A stretch of DNA of 64,000 bases from Burkholderiales bacterium (GTDB lineage: Bacteria > Pseudomonadota > Gammaproteobacteria > Burkholderiales > Burkholderiaceae_C): positions 62,001 to 126,000 of the forward strand of contig JACRAZ010000090.1 of the NCBI GenBank assembly GCA_016213205.1. The letters are read 5' to 3'. The first letter of the stretch is position 1. Every line of letters begins with the position of its first letter. The notes under the pieces were generated by a model, which was not told where the DNA came from, ran no database searches, and worked only from the letters and a program-made list of their open reading frames with translations. Position numbers and translations under genes: made by a program. Positions 44,138 through 52,588 of this stretch are shown piece after piece.

Positions 44138-44509
44138 CTACGGCTTGGCGGCCGCGGCCGCTTCGCGCAGGGCCATGGTCAAGGCCTGGCTCAGGTCGTT
44201 GTCGGGCTGGCGCCGAAACTCCGACACGTAGCCCCAGAACACCAGGCGGTCTCGCTCGTAGGCCAGCAGGTAGGTGTCGGCATGGACACCATTGTTCATG
44301 CGGTAGCGGTCGAACACGAATGCGCGGCCGCCCGCAGCGGCCGCATGCGTGGACAGGGGCGGCAGGCCCAGGCGAGCGAGCACCTGTGCCTGGCTGAGCC
44401 CCTTGTCCAGCGCCGAGAGTTGCGGGTGGAAGATCTGTGGGCCGGCGCAAGATGACAGCACGAGTGCCACGCCCAGGATCGCCAGCAAGCGCTGAAGACG
44501 GTTCATCAT
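44138..44509 (-). CDS. small outer-membrane-type lipoprotein, BamE/OmlA-like
   Basis: A 123-residue lipoprotein with lipobox LVLSSC (Cys near residue 21). The mature part has a LSALDKGLSQAQVLARLGLPP motif like the SmpA/OmlA fold and a DTYLLAYERDRLVFWGYVSEF strand pair. It overlaps the upstream lipoprotein gene by 4 bp (ATGA). Base composition is lower in GC (around 60-65%) than its neighbours. The role is unknown. Confidence 0.7.
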   Translation of the reverse strand: MMNRLQRLLAILGVALVLSSCAGPQIFHPQLSALDKGLSQAQVLARLGLPPLSTHAAAAGGRAFVFDRYRMNNGVHADTYLLAYERDRLVFWGYVSEFRRQPDNDLSQALTMALREAAAAAKP

Positions 44510-44946
44510 GGCTTCTTCTTCGCCTCTTCAAGTCGCGCCTTCACGGTCGGCATGATCGAACTGACAGCGGCATCGGGATCCTTGCTCAGTTCCTCCAGCG
44601 TGCCCCAGGCATGCAGCGCCTTCGATGGCAATCGCTGGATGACGGCGTAATCAGTGGTAACCGGGACCGTCACGAAGATGGGAATGCACACGGGTGTGCA
44701 GACCATCGTCATCTGCTGTCGTGACCCGGTGAGCAATCGGTAGTGGCGGGCCAGGAAGGGCTTGTCGTCCACCGCGAACTCGGCCTGTGCGACAACGCTG
44801 GCATTGCCGAGGATCCGCTCCACGTCGCCCGGCGCGCTGTCCCGGCTGAGCGCGCCCGCCTGCGCGCGCTGCAACGGCACGGGCGCAGCACACGCCACCA
44901 GCAGCACCGACACGAACGCGGCGAGCGCGAGTTTCCAGAATCTCAT
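44506..44946 (-). CDS. small lipoprotein of unknown function
   Basis: A 146-residue lipoprotein with lipobox LLVACAA (Cys near 19). The mature part includes SRDSAPGDVERILGNASVVAQAE, again SmpA/OmlA-like, a TMVCTPVCIPIF Cys pair and a charged helical end. The start is ATG at 44946 with a strong GGGGAGGA Shine-Dalgarno; a GTG directly before it is less likely. That SD can pair with an upstream TCCTCCCC. Local GC is about 58-63%, lower than the window average. Confidence 0.68.
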   Translation of the reverse strand: MRFWKLALAAFVSVLLVACAAPVPLQRAQAGALSRDSAPGDVERILGNASVVAQAEFAVDDKPFLARHYRLLTGSRQQMTMVCTPVCIPIFVTVPVTTDYAVIQRLPSKALHAWGTLEELSKDPDAAVSSIMPTVKARLEEAKKKP

Positions 44947-44950
44947 CACT

Positions 44951-44983
44951 TCCTCCCCAAGAAGCTTGTTGGCGCGGGGAGGA
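44951..44983 (-). promoter_or_regulatory. possible Shine-Dalgarno-sequestering hairpin before the lipoprotein pair
   Basis: In the minus-strand transcript TCCTCCCC (44983-44976) is exactly complementary to GGGGAGGA (44958-44951), the ribosome-binding site of the lipoprotein gene starting at 44946. An inner CCAA/TTGG pair can shorten the loop. Such a hairpin would hide the RBS and could make translation conditional, for example on temperature or a bound factor. Confidence 0.5.
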
Positions 44984-45129
44984 TATCAAAGACGCACTCA
45001 CTCACCGATGGGTCGCCGCTCGTCTGTAGGATGCGCCAGGCCGGTGTGCCGCGGCGAGCCGCCGGCGCACGCTGGCCCCGCTGTTCTCCTGCCTCCTGCA
45101 GCCCTCCGCTTCCTGCTGTACCGCGACCG

Positions 45130-46392
45130 ATGTTCCCCCGCCTTGTCCTGACTGCCCCGCTGCTGGTGCTGATGCTCACCGCCTGCGGTGGCGGCAGCGC
45201 GCCGGCCGGCGCCGCCGCCGCCCAGCCCGCGGCCGCCACCCCGGTGCGCCGCCACGTGCTGGCCACCACTGACGCGGCCCGCATCGTCTACCCCACCGAC
45301 CTGTTCAACTGGGCCGAGCAGCGCTACCCGCAGTTCCTGCCGGGGCATGCGGCCAACCAGCAATGGACCGCCTACACCTACCGCTACTACCCGGCATCGC
45401 GCAACCACCTGGGCGTGGCCGATGGCCAGGTGTACGCGCTGGGGCCGGTGAGCAATGGTGAACTGCTGGCGCTGGGGCCTGCGAGCGCGTTCTACTGCGA
45501 GGTGTATGCCGACGAGTGCGCGCGCGCACCGGTGACACTGGCCAGCGACGCCGTGGCCAACCTGATGGCCGCGCGCACCGCGAACGCGCTGTGGGTGTAC
45601 GAGGCGCTCGGCCACACCCTGTTGAACGAGTTGTTCGACGCGATGGCGCTCAAGCCGGTGGGCTCGGGGCCGCCACCGCCGATGCCTGGCACCCTGGCGC
45701 TGCCCTGCGCGAGCGGCGGCTCGGGCAGCCTCAGCTTCGTGGATGCCGATGGCAGCGGAACCCTGACCGTCGGCGACTGGTTGCAGGCCAGCGCCACCAA
45801 GTGCGTGCTGGAAAACGGCAACGGCCCGGAGTTCAGCGGTGCGATCGAGGTCCGCGTGGTCGACGGGCGCAAGACCGAGAACTACCTGCAGACCGATGGC
45901 ACCGGCGCCATCGATCTGCAGATGACCCTGAAGAACCTGCGCACGCGCTTCGGCGTGCTCAACGGCAGCTACCGTCATGCCTCGTACTACCTGGACGACC
46001 GAAGTGCCTACGGTGCCAGCAGCCATTTCGACGAGCTGGTGGTCACCGAGGCCGGTGGCACCACGATCCGGTTCACCGACGTGCACCTGAGCTTCCCCGG
46101 CGAATCCACGCTGGCCGCGGCCAGTGGCTGCATCACCGTGACGATGGACGGGCTCGGCGCCGTGCGCAACGAGCTCTCGGTCCCGGTGCCGCCGGCGATC
46201 AACAGCACCACGCTGCGCTACCGGCCGAGCAACGGCACGCTGCGCCTGGCCGGCACCGGCTACTGGCTGGACGTGGTGTACCAGGCCGACCAGGCGGCCA
46301 CCGTCCGGCTGGACAACGGCCGCAACGGCAGCGTCGACACCAGCTTCGGCACCACCGAATACCAGCTCGACGGGCTGCTGAAGTCGAACTAG
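45130..46392 (+). CDS. lipoprotein with FNWAE-type repeat and EF-hand-like loop
   Basis: A 420-residue secreted lipoprotein; the signal ends LMLTACGG (Cys19). Residues about 55-120 carry LFNWAEQRYPQFLPGH, YRYYPASRNHLGVADGQVYALGP and FYCEVYADEC, a module I recall in many secreted burkholderial proteins of unknown function. Near residue 205 the loop DADGSGTLTVGDW has EF-hand spacing. The C-terminal half is predicted beta-rich. It is the only plus-strand gene in the last 21 kb, divergent from the lipoprotein pair. Confidence 0.7.
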   Translation: MFPRLVLTAPLLVLMLTACGGGSAPAGAAAAQPAAATPVRRHVLATTDAARIVYPTDLFNWAEQRYPQFLPGHAANQQWTAYTYRYYPASRNHLGVADGQVYALGPVSNGELLALGPASAFYCEVYADECARAPVTLASDAVANLMAARTANALWVYEALGHTLLNELFDAMALKPVGSGPPPPMPGTLALPCASGGSGSLSFVDADGSGTLTVGDWLQASATKCVLENGNGPEFSGAIEVRVVDGRKTENYLQTDGTGAIDLQMTLKNLRTRFGVLNGSYRHASYYLDDRSAYGASSHFDELVVTEAGGTTIRFTDVHLSFPGESTLAAASGCITVTMDGLGAVRNELSVPVPPAINSTTLRYRPSNGTLRLAGTGYWLDVVYQADQAATVRLDNGRNGSVDTSFGTTEYQLDGLLKSN

Positions 46393-46399
46393 GGCCGCT

Positions 46400-46654
46400 T
46401 CACCCAGCGGCGGCCACCGCGCCGGGCAGGGCCGGTGCGGGCGCCGGCACCGGCACCACCACCGGCAGCGCCAGCGCCCGGCCCACCATGCCGCGCGCGA
46501 AGAAGTAGTCGCAGCGCAATCGCTCGGGCAGGGTGTCCAGGTCGACCTGCCCCCGCTCGTCACACGGGAAGGTGTAGTCGTGCCCCTGCGGGCTGGCCGC
46601 CGCGAACCGCAGCATGAAACAACAGCCCGCGCACGGATGTGCAGCGATGTCCAT
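46400..46654 (-). CDS. small conserved-looking protein with Cys-rich N-terminus
   Basis: An 84-residue product. HPCAGCCF at residues 7-13 and a second Cys in FPCDER (31) and LRCDYF (48) suggest metal or disulphide chemistry. The C-terminus is a Pro/Val/Ala repeat tail. A strong AAAGGAGG Shine-Dalgarno precedes the ATG, which supports it as a real gene. I do not recognise a family. It lies just downstream of ftsZ on the same strand. Confidence 0.6.
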   Translation of the reverse strand: MDIAAHPCAGCCFMLRFAAASPQGHDYTFPCDERGQVDLDTLPERLRCDYFFARGMVGRALALPVVVPVPAPAPALPGAVAAAG

Positions 46655-46695
46655 CGTCAGCCCTCCTTTCGAAGTGCTGGGATCCCCCGCCGGCA

Positions 46696-46717
46696 GGCGG
46701 CGCCTCCCGGCGCCGCC
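46696..46717 (-). terminator. terminator-like hairpin after ftsZ
   Basis: GGCGGCGCC, TCCC, GGCGCCGCC form a perfect 9-bp stem beginning 11 nt past the ftsZ stop codon. It lacks a strong T-run but is well placed to end or attenuate the division operon before the accessory genes and lpxC. Confidence 0.45.
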
Positions 46718-46728
46718 CGGCGGCTGGA

Positions 46729-47952
46729 TCAGTCGGCCTGCTTGCGCAGGAAGGCCGGGATCTCGATCTCGTCCATGCCGTTGGACGACAGTGCTTCCAC
46801 CTTGGCCGCGGCCTGGGTGCGCGCCGAGCGCCAGACGCTGGGCACGCTGAGGCCGGTGTAGTCGTGCGGCGCGGCCGGTGCGCCGGGGCCCACCTGCGCC
46901 ACGTTGTTCAGGATCGGCAGGTTGTCGGTGCCGGTGCGCAGTGCGGCCACGGGCTGGGCGGTAGGCTGCACCACCGTCAGCGGCGCGGCCTGCGGCTTGG
47001 CGCGCGACAGGCCGGTGGCGATCACCGTCACGCGCAGCTGGTCGCCCAGGCTCTCGTCGTAGGCGGCGCCGTAGATGATGTGCGCGTCCTCGGCGGCGTA
47101 GCGGCGGATGGTGTTCATCGCCGCCTTGCTCTCGTTGAGCTTGAAGTTGTTCTTGTTCGCCGCGATCAGCACCAGCACGCCACGCGCGCCGGACAGGTCG
47201 ATGCCCTCCAGCAGCGGGCAGGCCACGGCCAGCTCGGCGGCCTTGTTGGCGCGGTCGGGGCCGCCAGCGATGGCGGTGCCCATCATCGCCTTGCCGGGCT
47301 CGCTCATCACCGTCTTCACGTCCTCGAAGTCGACGTTCACCAGGCCGTGCATGTGGATGATGTCACTGATGCCGCCCACCGCGTTCTTCAGCACGTCGTT
47401 GGCATGCGCGAAGGCCTGGTCCTGGGTGACGTCGTCGCCCAGCACCTCGAGCAGCTTCTCGTTGAGCACGACGATCAGGCTGTCCACGTTGGCCTCGAGC
47501 TCGGTGGTGCCCACGTCGGCCTGCTTCATGCGGCGCGGACCTTCGAATTCGAACGGCTTGGTGACCACGCCTACCGTGAGGATGCCCATGTCCTTGGCCA
47601 CCTTGGCCACGATGGGTGCCGCGCCGGTGCCGGTGCCACCGCCCATGCCGGCGGTGATGAACACCATGTGCGCGCCTTCAAGTGCCTGGCGCACGCGGCC
47701 CTCGGCCTCGTGCGCCGCCTCCTTGCCCTTCTCGGGCTTGCCGCCGGCGCCCAGGCCGTTGTCGCCCAGCTGGATCAGCGTGTGCGCGCTGGAGCGGTTG
47801 AGCGCCTGCGCATCGGTGTTCGCGCACACGAACTCCACGCCTTGCACACCCTGGCTGATCATGTGCTCAACGGCGTTGCCGCCGCCGCCGCCCACGCCGA
47901 CCACCTTGATGCGGGTGCCCTGGTCGAATTCCTCGATCATCTCGATAGGCAT
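46729..47952 (-). CDS. ftsZ: cell division protein FtsZ
   Basis: FtsZ is the tubulin-like GTPase that forms the division ring. The 407-residue product starts MPIEMIEEFDQGTRIKVVGVGGGGGNAV, has the signature GGGTGTG at 104-110, the T7 loop NVDFEDVKTVM and the C-terminal FtsA/ZipA-binding peptide IEIPAFLRKQAD. The linker is short and Ala/Pro-rich. A perfect AGGAGGT Shine-Dalgarno 5 nt before the ATG is the best ribosome site in the cluster. It is regulated in part through an 89-bp AT-richer leader after ftsA. Confidence 0.98.
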   Translation of the reverse strand: MPIEMIEEFDQGTRIKVVGVGGGGGNAVEHMISQGVQGVEFVCANTDAQALNRSSAHTLIQLGDNGLGAGGKPEKGKEAAHEAEGRVRQALEGAHMVFITAGMGGGTGTGAAPIVAKVAKDMGILTVGVVTKPFEFEGPRRMKQADVGTTELEANVDSLIVVLNEKLLEVLGDDVTQDQAFAHANDVLKNAVGGISDIIHMHGLVNVDFEDVKTVMSEPGKAMMGTAIAGGPDRANKAAELAVACPLLEGIDLSGARGVLVLIAANKNNFKLNESKAAMNTIRRYAAEDAHIIYGAAYDESLGDQLRVTVIATGLSRAKPQAAPLTVVQPTAQPVAALRTGTDNLPILNNVAQVGPGAPAAPHDYTGLSVPSVWRSARTQAAAKVEALSSNGMDEIEIPAFLRKQAD

Positions 47953-48041
47953 GTGAACCTCCTATGTATCGTCAAGCAGTTGCCAATGAAAACGGTGTAC
48001 TTCGAAACAAACCAAAGAGCTCAGGACGTTGAACGTCCCTG
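47953..48041 (-). promoter_or_regulatory. ftsA-ftsZ intergenic leader with strong RBS and inverted repeat
   Basis: This 89-bp gap is clearly lower in GC than the flanking genes. It holds an AGGAGGTT ribosome-binding site 5 nt before the ftsZ ATG. A 15-bp inverted repeat GGACGTT, G, AACGTCC (48024-48038), a few bases after the ftsA stop, could be an attenuator or operator. It probably contains a dedicated ftsZ promoter, but no convincing -35/-10 pair was found. Confidence 0.45.
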
Positions 48042-49274
48042 TTAGAAGTTCCCCAGAAACCAGTCTTTCGCGCGGCCGAAGAGGGTTTGCACCGAGCCGG
48101 CCTTCTGGGCCGCCTTCAGGCCCCGGGCACGTGCCAGGCGCGCCTCCTCGAGCAATCCCATCACGGTGGCCGAGCGCGGGTTGGCCACCATGTCGAACAG
48201 GGGCCCGCCGTAGGTGGGCAGGCCCTTGCGCACGGGCTTCAGGAAAATGTCTTCGCCGAGTTCCACCATGCCCGGCATCACGGCCGAGCCGCCGGTGATC
48301 ACGATGCCCGAGGACAGCAGCTCCTCGTAGCCCGACTCGCGGATGACCTGGTGCACCAGCGAGAAGATCTCCTCGACGCGGGGCTCGATCACGCCCGAGA
48401 GCGCCTGGCGGCTGAGCATGCGCGGCGCGCGGTCGCCCAGGCCCGGCACCTCGAGGTTCTCGCTCGGGTCGGCCAGCAGCTGCTTGGCCACGCCGTACTC
48501 GACCTTGATCTCTTCCGCATCCTTGGTGGGCGTGCGCAGCGCCATCGCGATGTCGCTGGTGATCAGGTCGCCGGCGATCGGGATCACGGCCGTGTGGCGC
48601 ACGCTGCCGTCGGTGTAGATGCTCACGTCGGTGGTGCCGGCGCCGATGTCCACCACCGCGACGCCCAGGTCCTTCTCGTCCTCGGTGAGCACGGCCGCGG
48701 CGCTGGCGCTCGGGTTGAGCACCAGGCGCTCGACTTCCAGGCCGCAGCGGCGCACGCACTTCAGGATGTTCTCGGCCGCGCTTTGCGCGCCGGTGACGAT
48801 GTGCACCTTCACCTCGAGCCGGCTGCCGCTCATGCCGATGGGCTCCTTCACCTCGTGCCCGTCGATGATGAATTCCTGCGGCTCCACCAGCAGCAGGCGC
48901 TGGTCGTTCGGGATGTTGATCGCCTTGGCGGTTTCGACCACGCGGTTCACGTCGGTGGTGCTCACCTCGCGGTTGTCGCGCACGATCACCATGCCGGTGG
49001 AGTTCTGGCCGCGGATGTGGCTGCCGGTGATGCCGGTGTACACGCGCTCGATCTTGCAGGCGGCCATCATCTCGGCCTCCTTCAGCGCCTGCTGGATGCT
49101 CTGCACCGTGGCGTCGATGTTCACGACCACGCCGCGCTTGAGGCCATGCGTGGGCGCCACGCCGAGGCCGGCCAGGCGCAGCTCGCCGCCGGGCAGCACT
49201 TCGGCGGCGACCACCATCACCTTGGCGGTGCCGATGTCGAGTCCGACGACGAGGTCCTTGTATTCCTTGGCCAT
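48042..49274 (-). CDS. ftsA: cell division protein FtsA
   Basis: FtsA is an actin-like ATPase tethering FtsZ to the membrane. The 410-residue protein has LVVGLDIGTAKV (phosphate 1), the 1C-domain region HVVGFTNIE-like VYTGITGSHI, VVDIGAGTTDVSIY (phosphate 2), GIVITGGSAVMPG (adenosine) and the C-terminal amphipathic FGRAKDWFLGNF. The ATG at 49274 follows ftsQ by 12 bp. Confidence 0.97.
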   Translation of the reverse strand: MAKEYKDLVVGLDIGTAKVMVVAAEVLPGGELRLAGLGVAPTHGLKRGVVVNIDATVQSIQQALKEAEMMAACKIERVYTGITGSHIRGQNSTGMVIVRDNREVSTTDVNRVVETAKAINIPNDQRLLLVEPQEFIIDGHEVKEPIGMSGSRLEVKVHIVTGAQSAAENILKCVRRCGLEVERLVLNPSASAAAVLTEDEKDLGVAVVDIGAGTTDVSIYTDGSVRHTAVIPIAGDLITSDIAMALRTPTKDAEEIKVEYGVAKQLLADPSENLEVPGLGDRAPRMLSRQALSGVIEPRVEEIFSLVHQVIRESGYEELLSSGIVITGGSAVMPGMVELGEDIFLKPVRKGLPTYGGPLFDMVANPRSATVMGLLEEARLARARGLKAAQKAGSVQTLFGRAKDWFLGNF

Positions 49275-49286
49275 GGTCTTCTGGTG

Positions 49287-50090
49287 TTACTTCCGGCGCG
49301 CCGGGGTGAGCGGCACGGTGGTGGTGATGCCTTTGAGGCGCACCGCATAGCCATCGGCATGGCGGAGATCGGCGGATTCGAGCGGCCGCTGGTAATGGCC
49401 CGTCACCTGCGAGAGCGTGCGCACGAAGCGCTCGGTGCGGGCGATGAGTTCGTCGTCGGTGCCGCGGCCGAGCTCGATCACGGCGCCACCTTCGAGTTCG
49501 GCACGCCAGGAGCCGCGCCCGGAGAGCTGAAGCTCGTCCACGTCGCCTGCGTTCAGCTGGGCCAGCACCGGCTGCAGGCGGCGGTACAGCGCGAGGATCT
49601 GCGGCGCGCTGCCCGCCGGGCCGGCAAAGCGCGGCAGCGCTTCGTCCTCGACATCGCCGATGTTGGCTTCGAACACCTCGCCATGGCTGTTGACGAGCTT
49701 GTCGTTGCCATCCTCGGTGGCCCACAGCGCGGCGGCACGGTGCTCCTCGAGCTGCACCGCCAGCCGGTTCGGCCACACCCGGCGCACCACTGCGTGGCGC
49801 ACCCAGGGCACGGCCTCGAAGGCGGCGCGGCTCTTCTGCAGATCGAGCGTGAAGAAGTTGCCCGAGAGCTTGGGCGCCGCATTGGCGCGGATGGTGCTGA
49901 CGCTGTTGCGCGCCACGTCGCCCTCGATCTTGATGCCGCGCAGCGCGAACACTGGCAGCCGCGTGAGCCACAGCACCGCCGCCGCGCACAGTGCCAATGC
50001 GGCGAGCGTGAACACCGCGTTGGCGGTGGTCTGCATCAGCCGCACGTCGCCGGGCAGCGCGGGGGTGGGGGCGGTGGCCTGGAGGATCAT
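49287..50090 (-). CDS. ftsQ: cell division protein FtsQ
   Basis: FtsQ links cytoplasmic and periplasmic divisome parts. The 267-residue bitopic protein has one transmembrane helix (about 24-43), the POTRA domain starting FALRGIKIEGDVARN, and the beta domain VPWVRHAVVRRVWPNRLAVQLEEHRAAALW. The ATG at 50090 (MILQATAP) lies 10 bp after the ddl stop. The longer open frame upstream would lie inside ddl and is rejected. Confidence 0.95.
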   Translation of the reverse strand: MILQATAPTPALPGDVRLMQTTANAVFTLAALALCAAAVLWLTRLPVFALRGIKIEGDVARNSVSTIRANAAPKLSGNFFTLDLQKSRAAFEAVPWVRHAVVRRVWPNRLAVQLEEHRAAALWATEDGNDKLVNSHGEVFEANIGDVEDEALPRFAGPAGSAPQILALYRRLQPVLAQLNAGDVDELQLSGRGSWRAELEGGAVIELGRGTDDELIARTERFVRTLSQVTGHYQRPLESADLRHADGYAVRLKGITTTVPLTPARRK

Positions 50091-50100
50091 GATTGCGGCC

Positions 50101-51078
50101 TCAGGCGCTTGCCTTGCCGGCGTCGCTGTCCAGCGTGGCCATGGCCAGCAGGCGGACGCAGAGGTCTTCGTAGCTGATGCCCACCGCACGCGCCGACTTG
50201 GGCACCAGCGAGTGGCCGGTCATGCCCGGCGAGGTGTTCATCTCCAGCAGGAAGGGCCTGCGGTCGGCGGCGCGGATCATCAGATCGGCGCGGCCCCAGC
50301 CCCGGCAACCGAGGGCCCGATACGCAGCGAGCACGATGCGCTGGATCTCGCGTTCCTCGTCTGGTGGCAGGCCGCTCGGACACAGGTAGGCAGTGTCGTC
50401 GGTGAAGTACTTGTTCTGGTAGTCGTACTTGCCCTCGGGCGCGACGATGCGCACCACCGGCAGCGCATGCGCGGCCGGGCCGATGCCCAGCACCGGGCAG
50501 GTCACTTCCTCGCCTTCGATGAACTCCTCGCACAGCACGTCGGGGTCGTACTGCGTGGCCAGCGTCACCGCCTCGGCCATGTCGGAGTAGCCGGCGACCT
50601 TGGTGATGCCGATCGACGAGCCCTCGCGCGGCGGCTTCACGATCAGCGGCAGGCCCAGTTCGTCGGGCACGGTGCGGATGCGCTCGCGCGCCTGGTCGTC
50701 CGGCCCCAGCCACAGCCAGCGCGGCGTGGGCAGGCCCTCGGCCGCGAAGACGCGCTTGCTCATGGTCTTGTCCATGCAGATGGCCGAGGCCATCACGCCG
50801 GAGCCGGTGTAGGGGATGCCCATCAACTCGAGCGCGCCCTGCACGCAACCATCCTCGCCATGGCGGCCGTGCAGCGCGATGAACACGCGTGCAAAACCCT
50901 CGCGCCTGAGATCACCCAGCTCGCGTGTGGCCGGGTCGAAGGCATGCGCGTCGACACCCTTCGCGCGCAGCGCGGCCAGCACGCCATTGCCCGACAGCAG
51001 CGAGATCTCGCGCTCGGCGCTGCTGCCGCCCATCAGCACGGCGGTCTTGCCCAGTCCGTGGGTGTCGATGGAGCTCAT
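50101..51078 (-). CDS. ddl: D-alanine--D-alanine ligase
   Basis: Ddl makes D-Ala-D-Ala for the pentapeptide. The 325-residue ATP-grasp protein has [13 protein letters not shown] near the N-terminus, [25 protein letters not shown] and [18 protein letters not shown] (metal site). The length fits DdlB. The start codon overlaps the murC stop (ATGA). Confidence 0.96.
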   Translation of the reverse strand: MSSIDTHGLGKTAVLMGGSSAEREISLLSGNGVLAALRAKGVDAHAFDPATRELGDLRREGFARVFIALHGRHGEDGCVQGALELMGIPYTGSGVMASAICMDKTMSKRVFAAEGLPTPRWLWLGPDDQARERIRTVPDELGLPLIVKPPREGSSIGITKVAGYSDMAEAVTLATQYDPDVLCEEFIEGEEVTCPVLGIGPAAHALPVVRIVAPEGKYDYQNKYFTDDTAYLCPSGLPPDEEREIQRIVLAAYRALGCRGWGRADLMIRAADRRPFLLEMNTSPGMTGHSLVPKSARAVGISYEDLCVRLLAMATLDSDAGKASA

Positions 51079-52505
51079 GTGCCCCCCCCTTCACGCTGCT
51101 GCACCCGTTCGACCACCTGGGCCGGCACCGCGCCGATCGAGCCGGCGCCCATCACGATCACGACGTCGCCGCCCTGGGCCTGCTCCAGGATGGTGGCCGG
51201 CAGGTCGGCCACCTGGTCCACGAACACCGGGTCCACCTTGCCGGCCACGCGCAGCGCACGCGCCAGGGTCCGGCCGTCGGCGGCCACGATGGGCGGCTCG
51301 CCGGCGGCGTACACCTCGGTGAGCAGCACCGCATCGGCAGTGCCCATCACCTTGACGAAGTCCTCGAAGCAATCGCGCGTGCGGGTGTAGCGGTGGGGCT
51401 GGAAGGCCAGCACCAGCCGGCGGCCCGGGAAGGCGCCGCGTGCGGCGGCGATCACCGCGGCCATCTCCACCGGGTGGTGGCCGTAGTCGTCGATCAGCGT
51501 GAACTCGCCGCCGGTCAGGTCGCCGTGCGCGGGCCAGTCGCCATAACGCTCGAAGCGGCGGCCGACGCCGCGGAACTCGGCCAGGGCCTTGACCATCGGG
51601 GCATCGGGCAGCTCGAGCTCGGTGGCCACCGCGATGGCGGCCAGCGCGTTGCGCACGTTGTGCTCGCCGGGCAGGTTCAGCGTCACGTCCAGGTCGGGCA
51701 TGGCCACGCCGTTGCGGCGCACGCAGGTGAAGCGCATCTGGCCGCCGGGCAAGGCCTGCACGTTGGTTGCGCGCACCTGGGCGTCTTCGCCGAAGCCGTA
51801 GTTCACCACCGGGCGCGAGATCATCGGCACGATGGAGCGCACCCCGGGGTCGTCGCCACACAGGATGGCCGAACCGTAGAACGGCATGCGGTGCAGGAAG
51901 TCGACGAAGGCGCCCTTGAGGCGCGCAAAATCGTGGCCGTAGGTGTCCATGTGGTCGGCGTCGATGTTGGTCACGACGCTGAGGATGGGCATCAGGTTCA
52001 GGAACGAGGCATCGCTCTCGTCGGCCTCGACGACGATGTACTCGCCCGAACCCAGGCGCGAATTGGCGCCGGCCGCGTTGAGCTTGCCGCCGATCACGAA
52101 GGTGGGGTCCACGCCGGCTTCGGCCAGCACGCTGGTCACCAGCGAGGTGGTGGTGGTCTTGCCGTGGGTGCCGGCGATCGCGATGCCCTTTTTCAGGCGC
52201 ATCAGCTCGGCCAGCATCACCGCGCGCGGCACCACCGGGATGCGCTGCGCGCGCGCGGCGATGACCTCGGGGTTGTCGCCCTTCACCGCGGTGCTGGTCA
52301 CCACCGCGTGCGCGCCGGCGACGTGGTCCGCGTCGTGGCCGATGAAGATGCGCAGGCCCAGGCCCGCCAGGCGGCGCGCGGTGGCGCTGTCGGACAGATC
52401 GCTGCCCGAGACGATGTAGCCCAGGTTGTGCAGGATCTCGGCGATGCCGCTCATGCCGGCGCCGCCCACGCCGACGAAGTGGATGTGGCGGATGGCGTGT
52501 TTCAT
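51075..52505 (-). CDS. murC: UDP-N-acetylmuramate--L-alanine ligase
   Basis: MurC adds L-Ala to UDP-MurNAc. The 476-residue protein has [13 protein letters not shown] near residue 10, the P-loop GTHGKTTTT near 115, [11 protein letters not shown] and FQPHRYTRT. The ATG at 52505 lies in ATGA overlap with a 28-residue mini-frame made by an 83-bp tandem duplication of the murC 5' end. [10 protein letters not shown] occurs here and, as [10 protein letters not shown], at the duplicate start 52588. Confidence 0.95.
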   Translation of the reverse strand: MKHAIRHIHFVGVGGAGMSGIAEILHNLGYIVSGSDLSDSATARRLAGLGLRIFIGHDADHVAGAHAVVTSTAVKGDNPEVIAARAQRIPVVPRAVMLAELMRLKKGIAIAGTHGKTTTTSLVTSVLAEAGVDPTFVIGGKLNAAGANSRLGSGEYIVVEADESDASFLNLMPILSVVTNIDADHMDTYGHDFARLKGAFVDFLHRMPFYGSAILCGDDPGVRSIVPMISRPVVNYGFGEDAQVRATNVQALPGGQMRFTCVRRNGVAMPDLDVTLNLPGEHNVRNALAAIAVATELELPDAPMVKALAEFRGVGRRFERYGDWPAHGDLTGGEFTLIDDYGHHPVEMAAVIAAARGAFPGRRLVLAFQPHRYTRTRDCFEDFVKVMGTADAVLLTEVYAAGEPPIVAADGRTLARALRVAGKVDPVFVDQVADLPATILEQAQGGDVVIVMGAGSIGAVPAQVVERVQQREGGGT

Positions 52506-52588
52506 GCGCGCACCTCGGCAAGGCACGGTCGCTTCGTCGGCGCTCGCAAGCCCTCGACGAAATGGATCTGGCGGATGGCGTGTTTCAT
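52506..52588 (-). repeat. 83-bp tandem duplication of the murC start region
   Basis: Sequence around 52555-52591 matches 52472-52508 at 35 of 37 positions, offset 83 bp. The copy starts ATGAAACACGCCATCCGCC at 52588 with its own GAGG upstream and overlaps the murG stop. The offset is not a multiple of three, so the copy runs out after 28 codons, its stop overlapping the true murC ATG. Both junctions thus keep an ATGA coupling. Confidence 0.8.

Noticed and set aside
52506-52588. 28-residue frame [11 protein letters not shown]... as an independent gene
   Set aside because: Nearly identical to the first residues of MurC and created by duplication; listed as a repeat instead.
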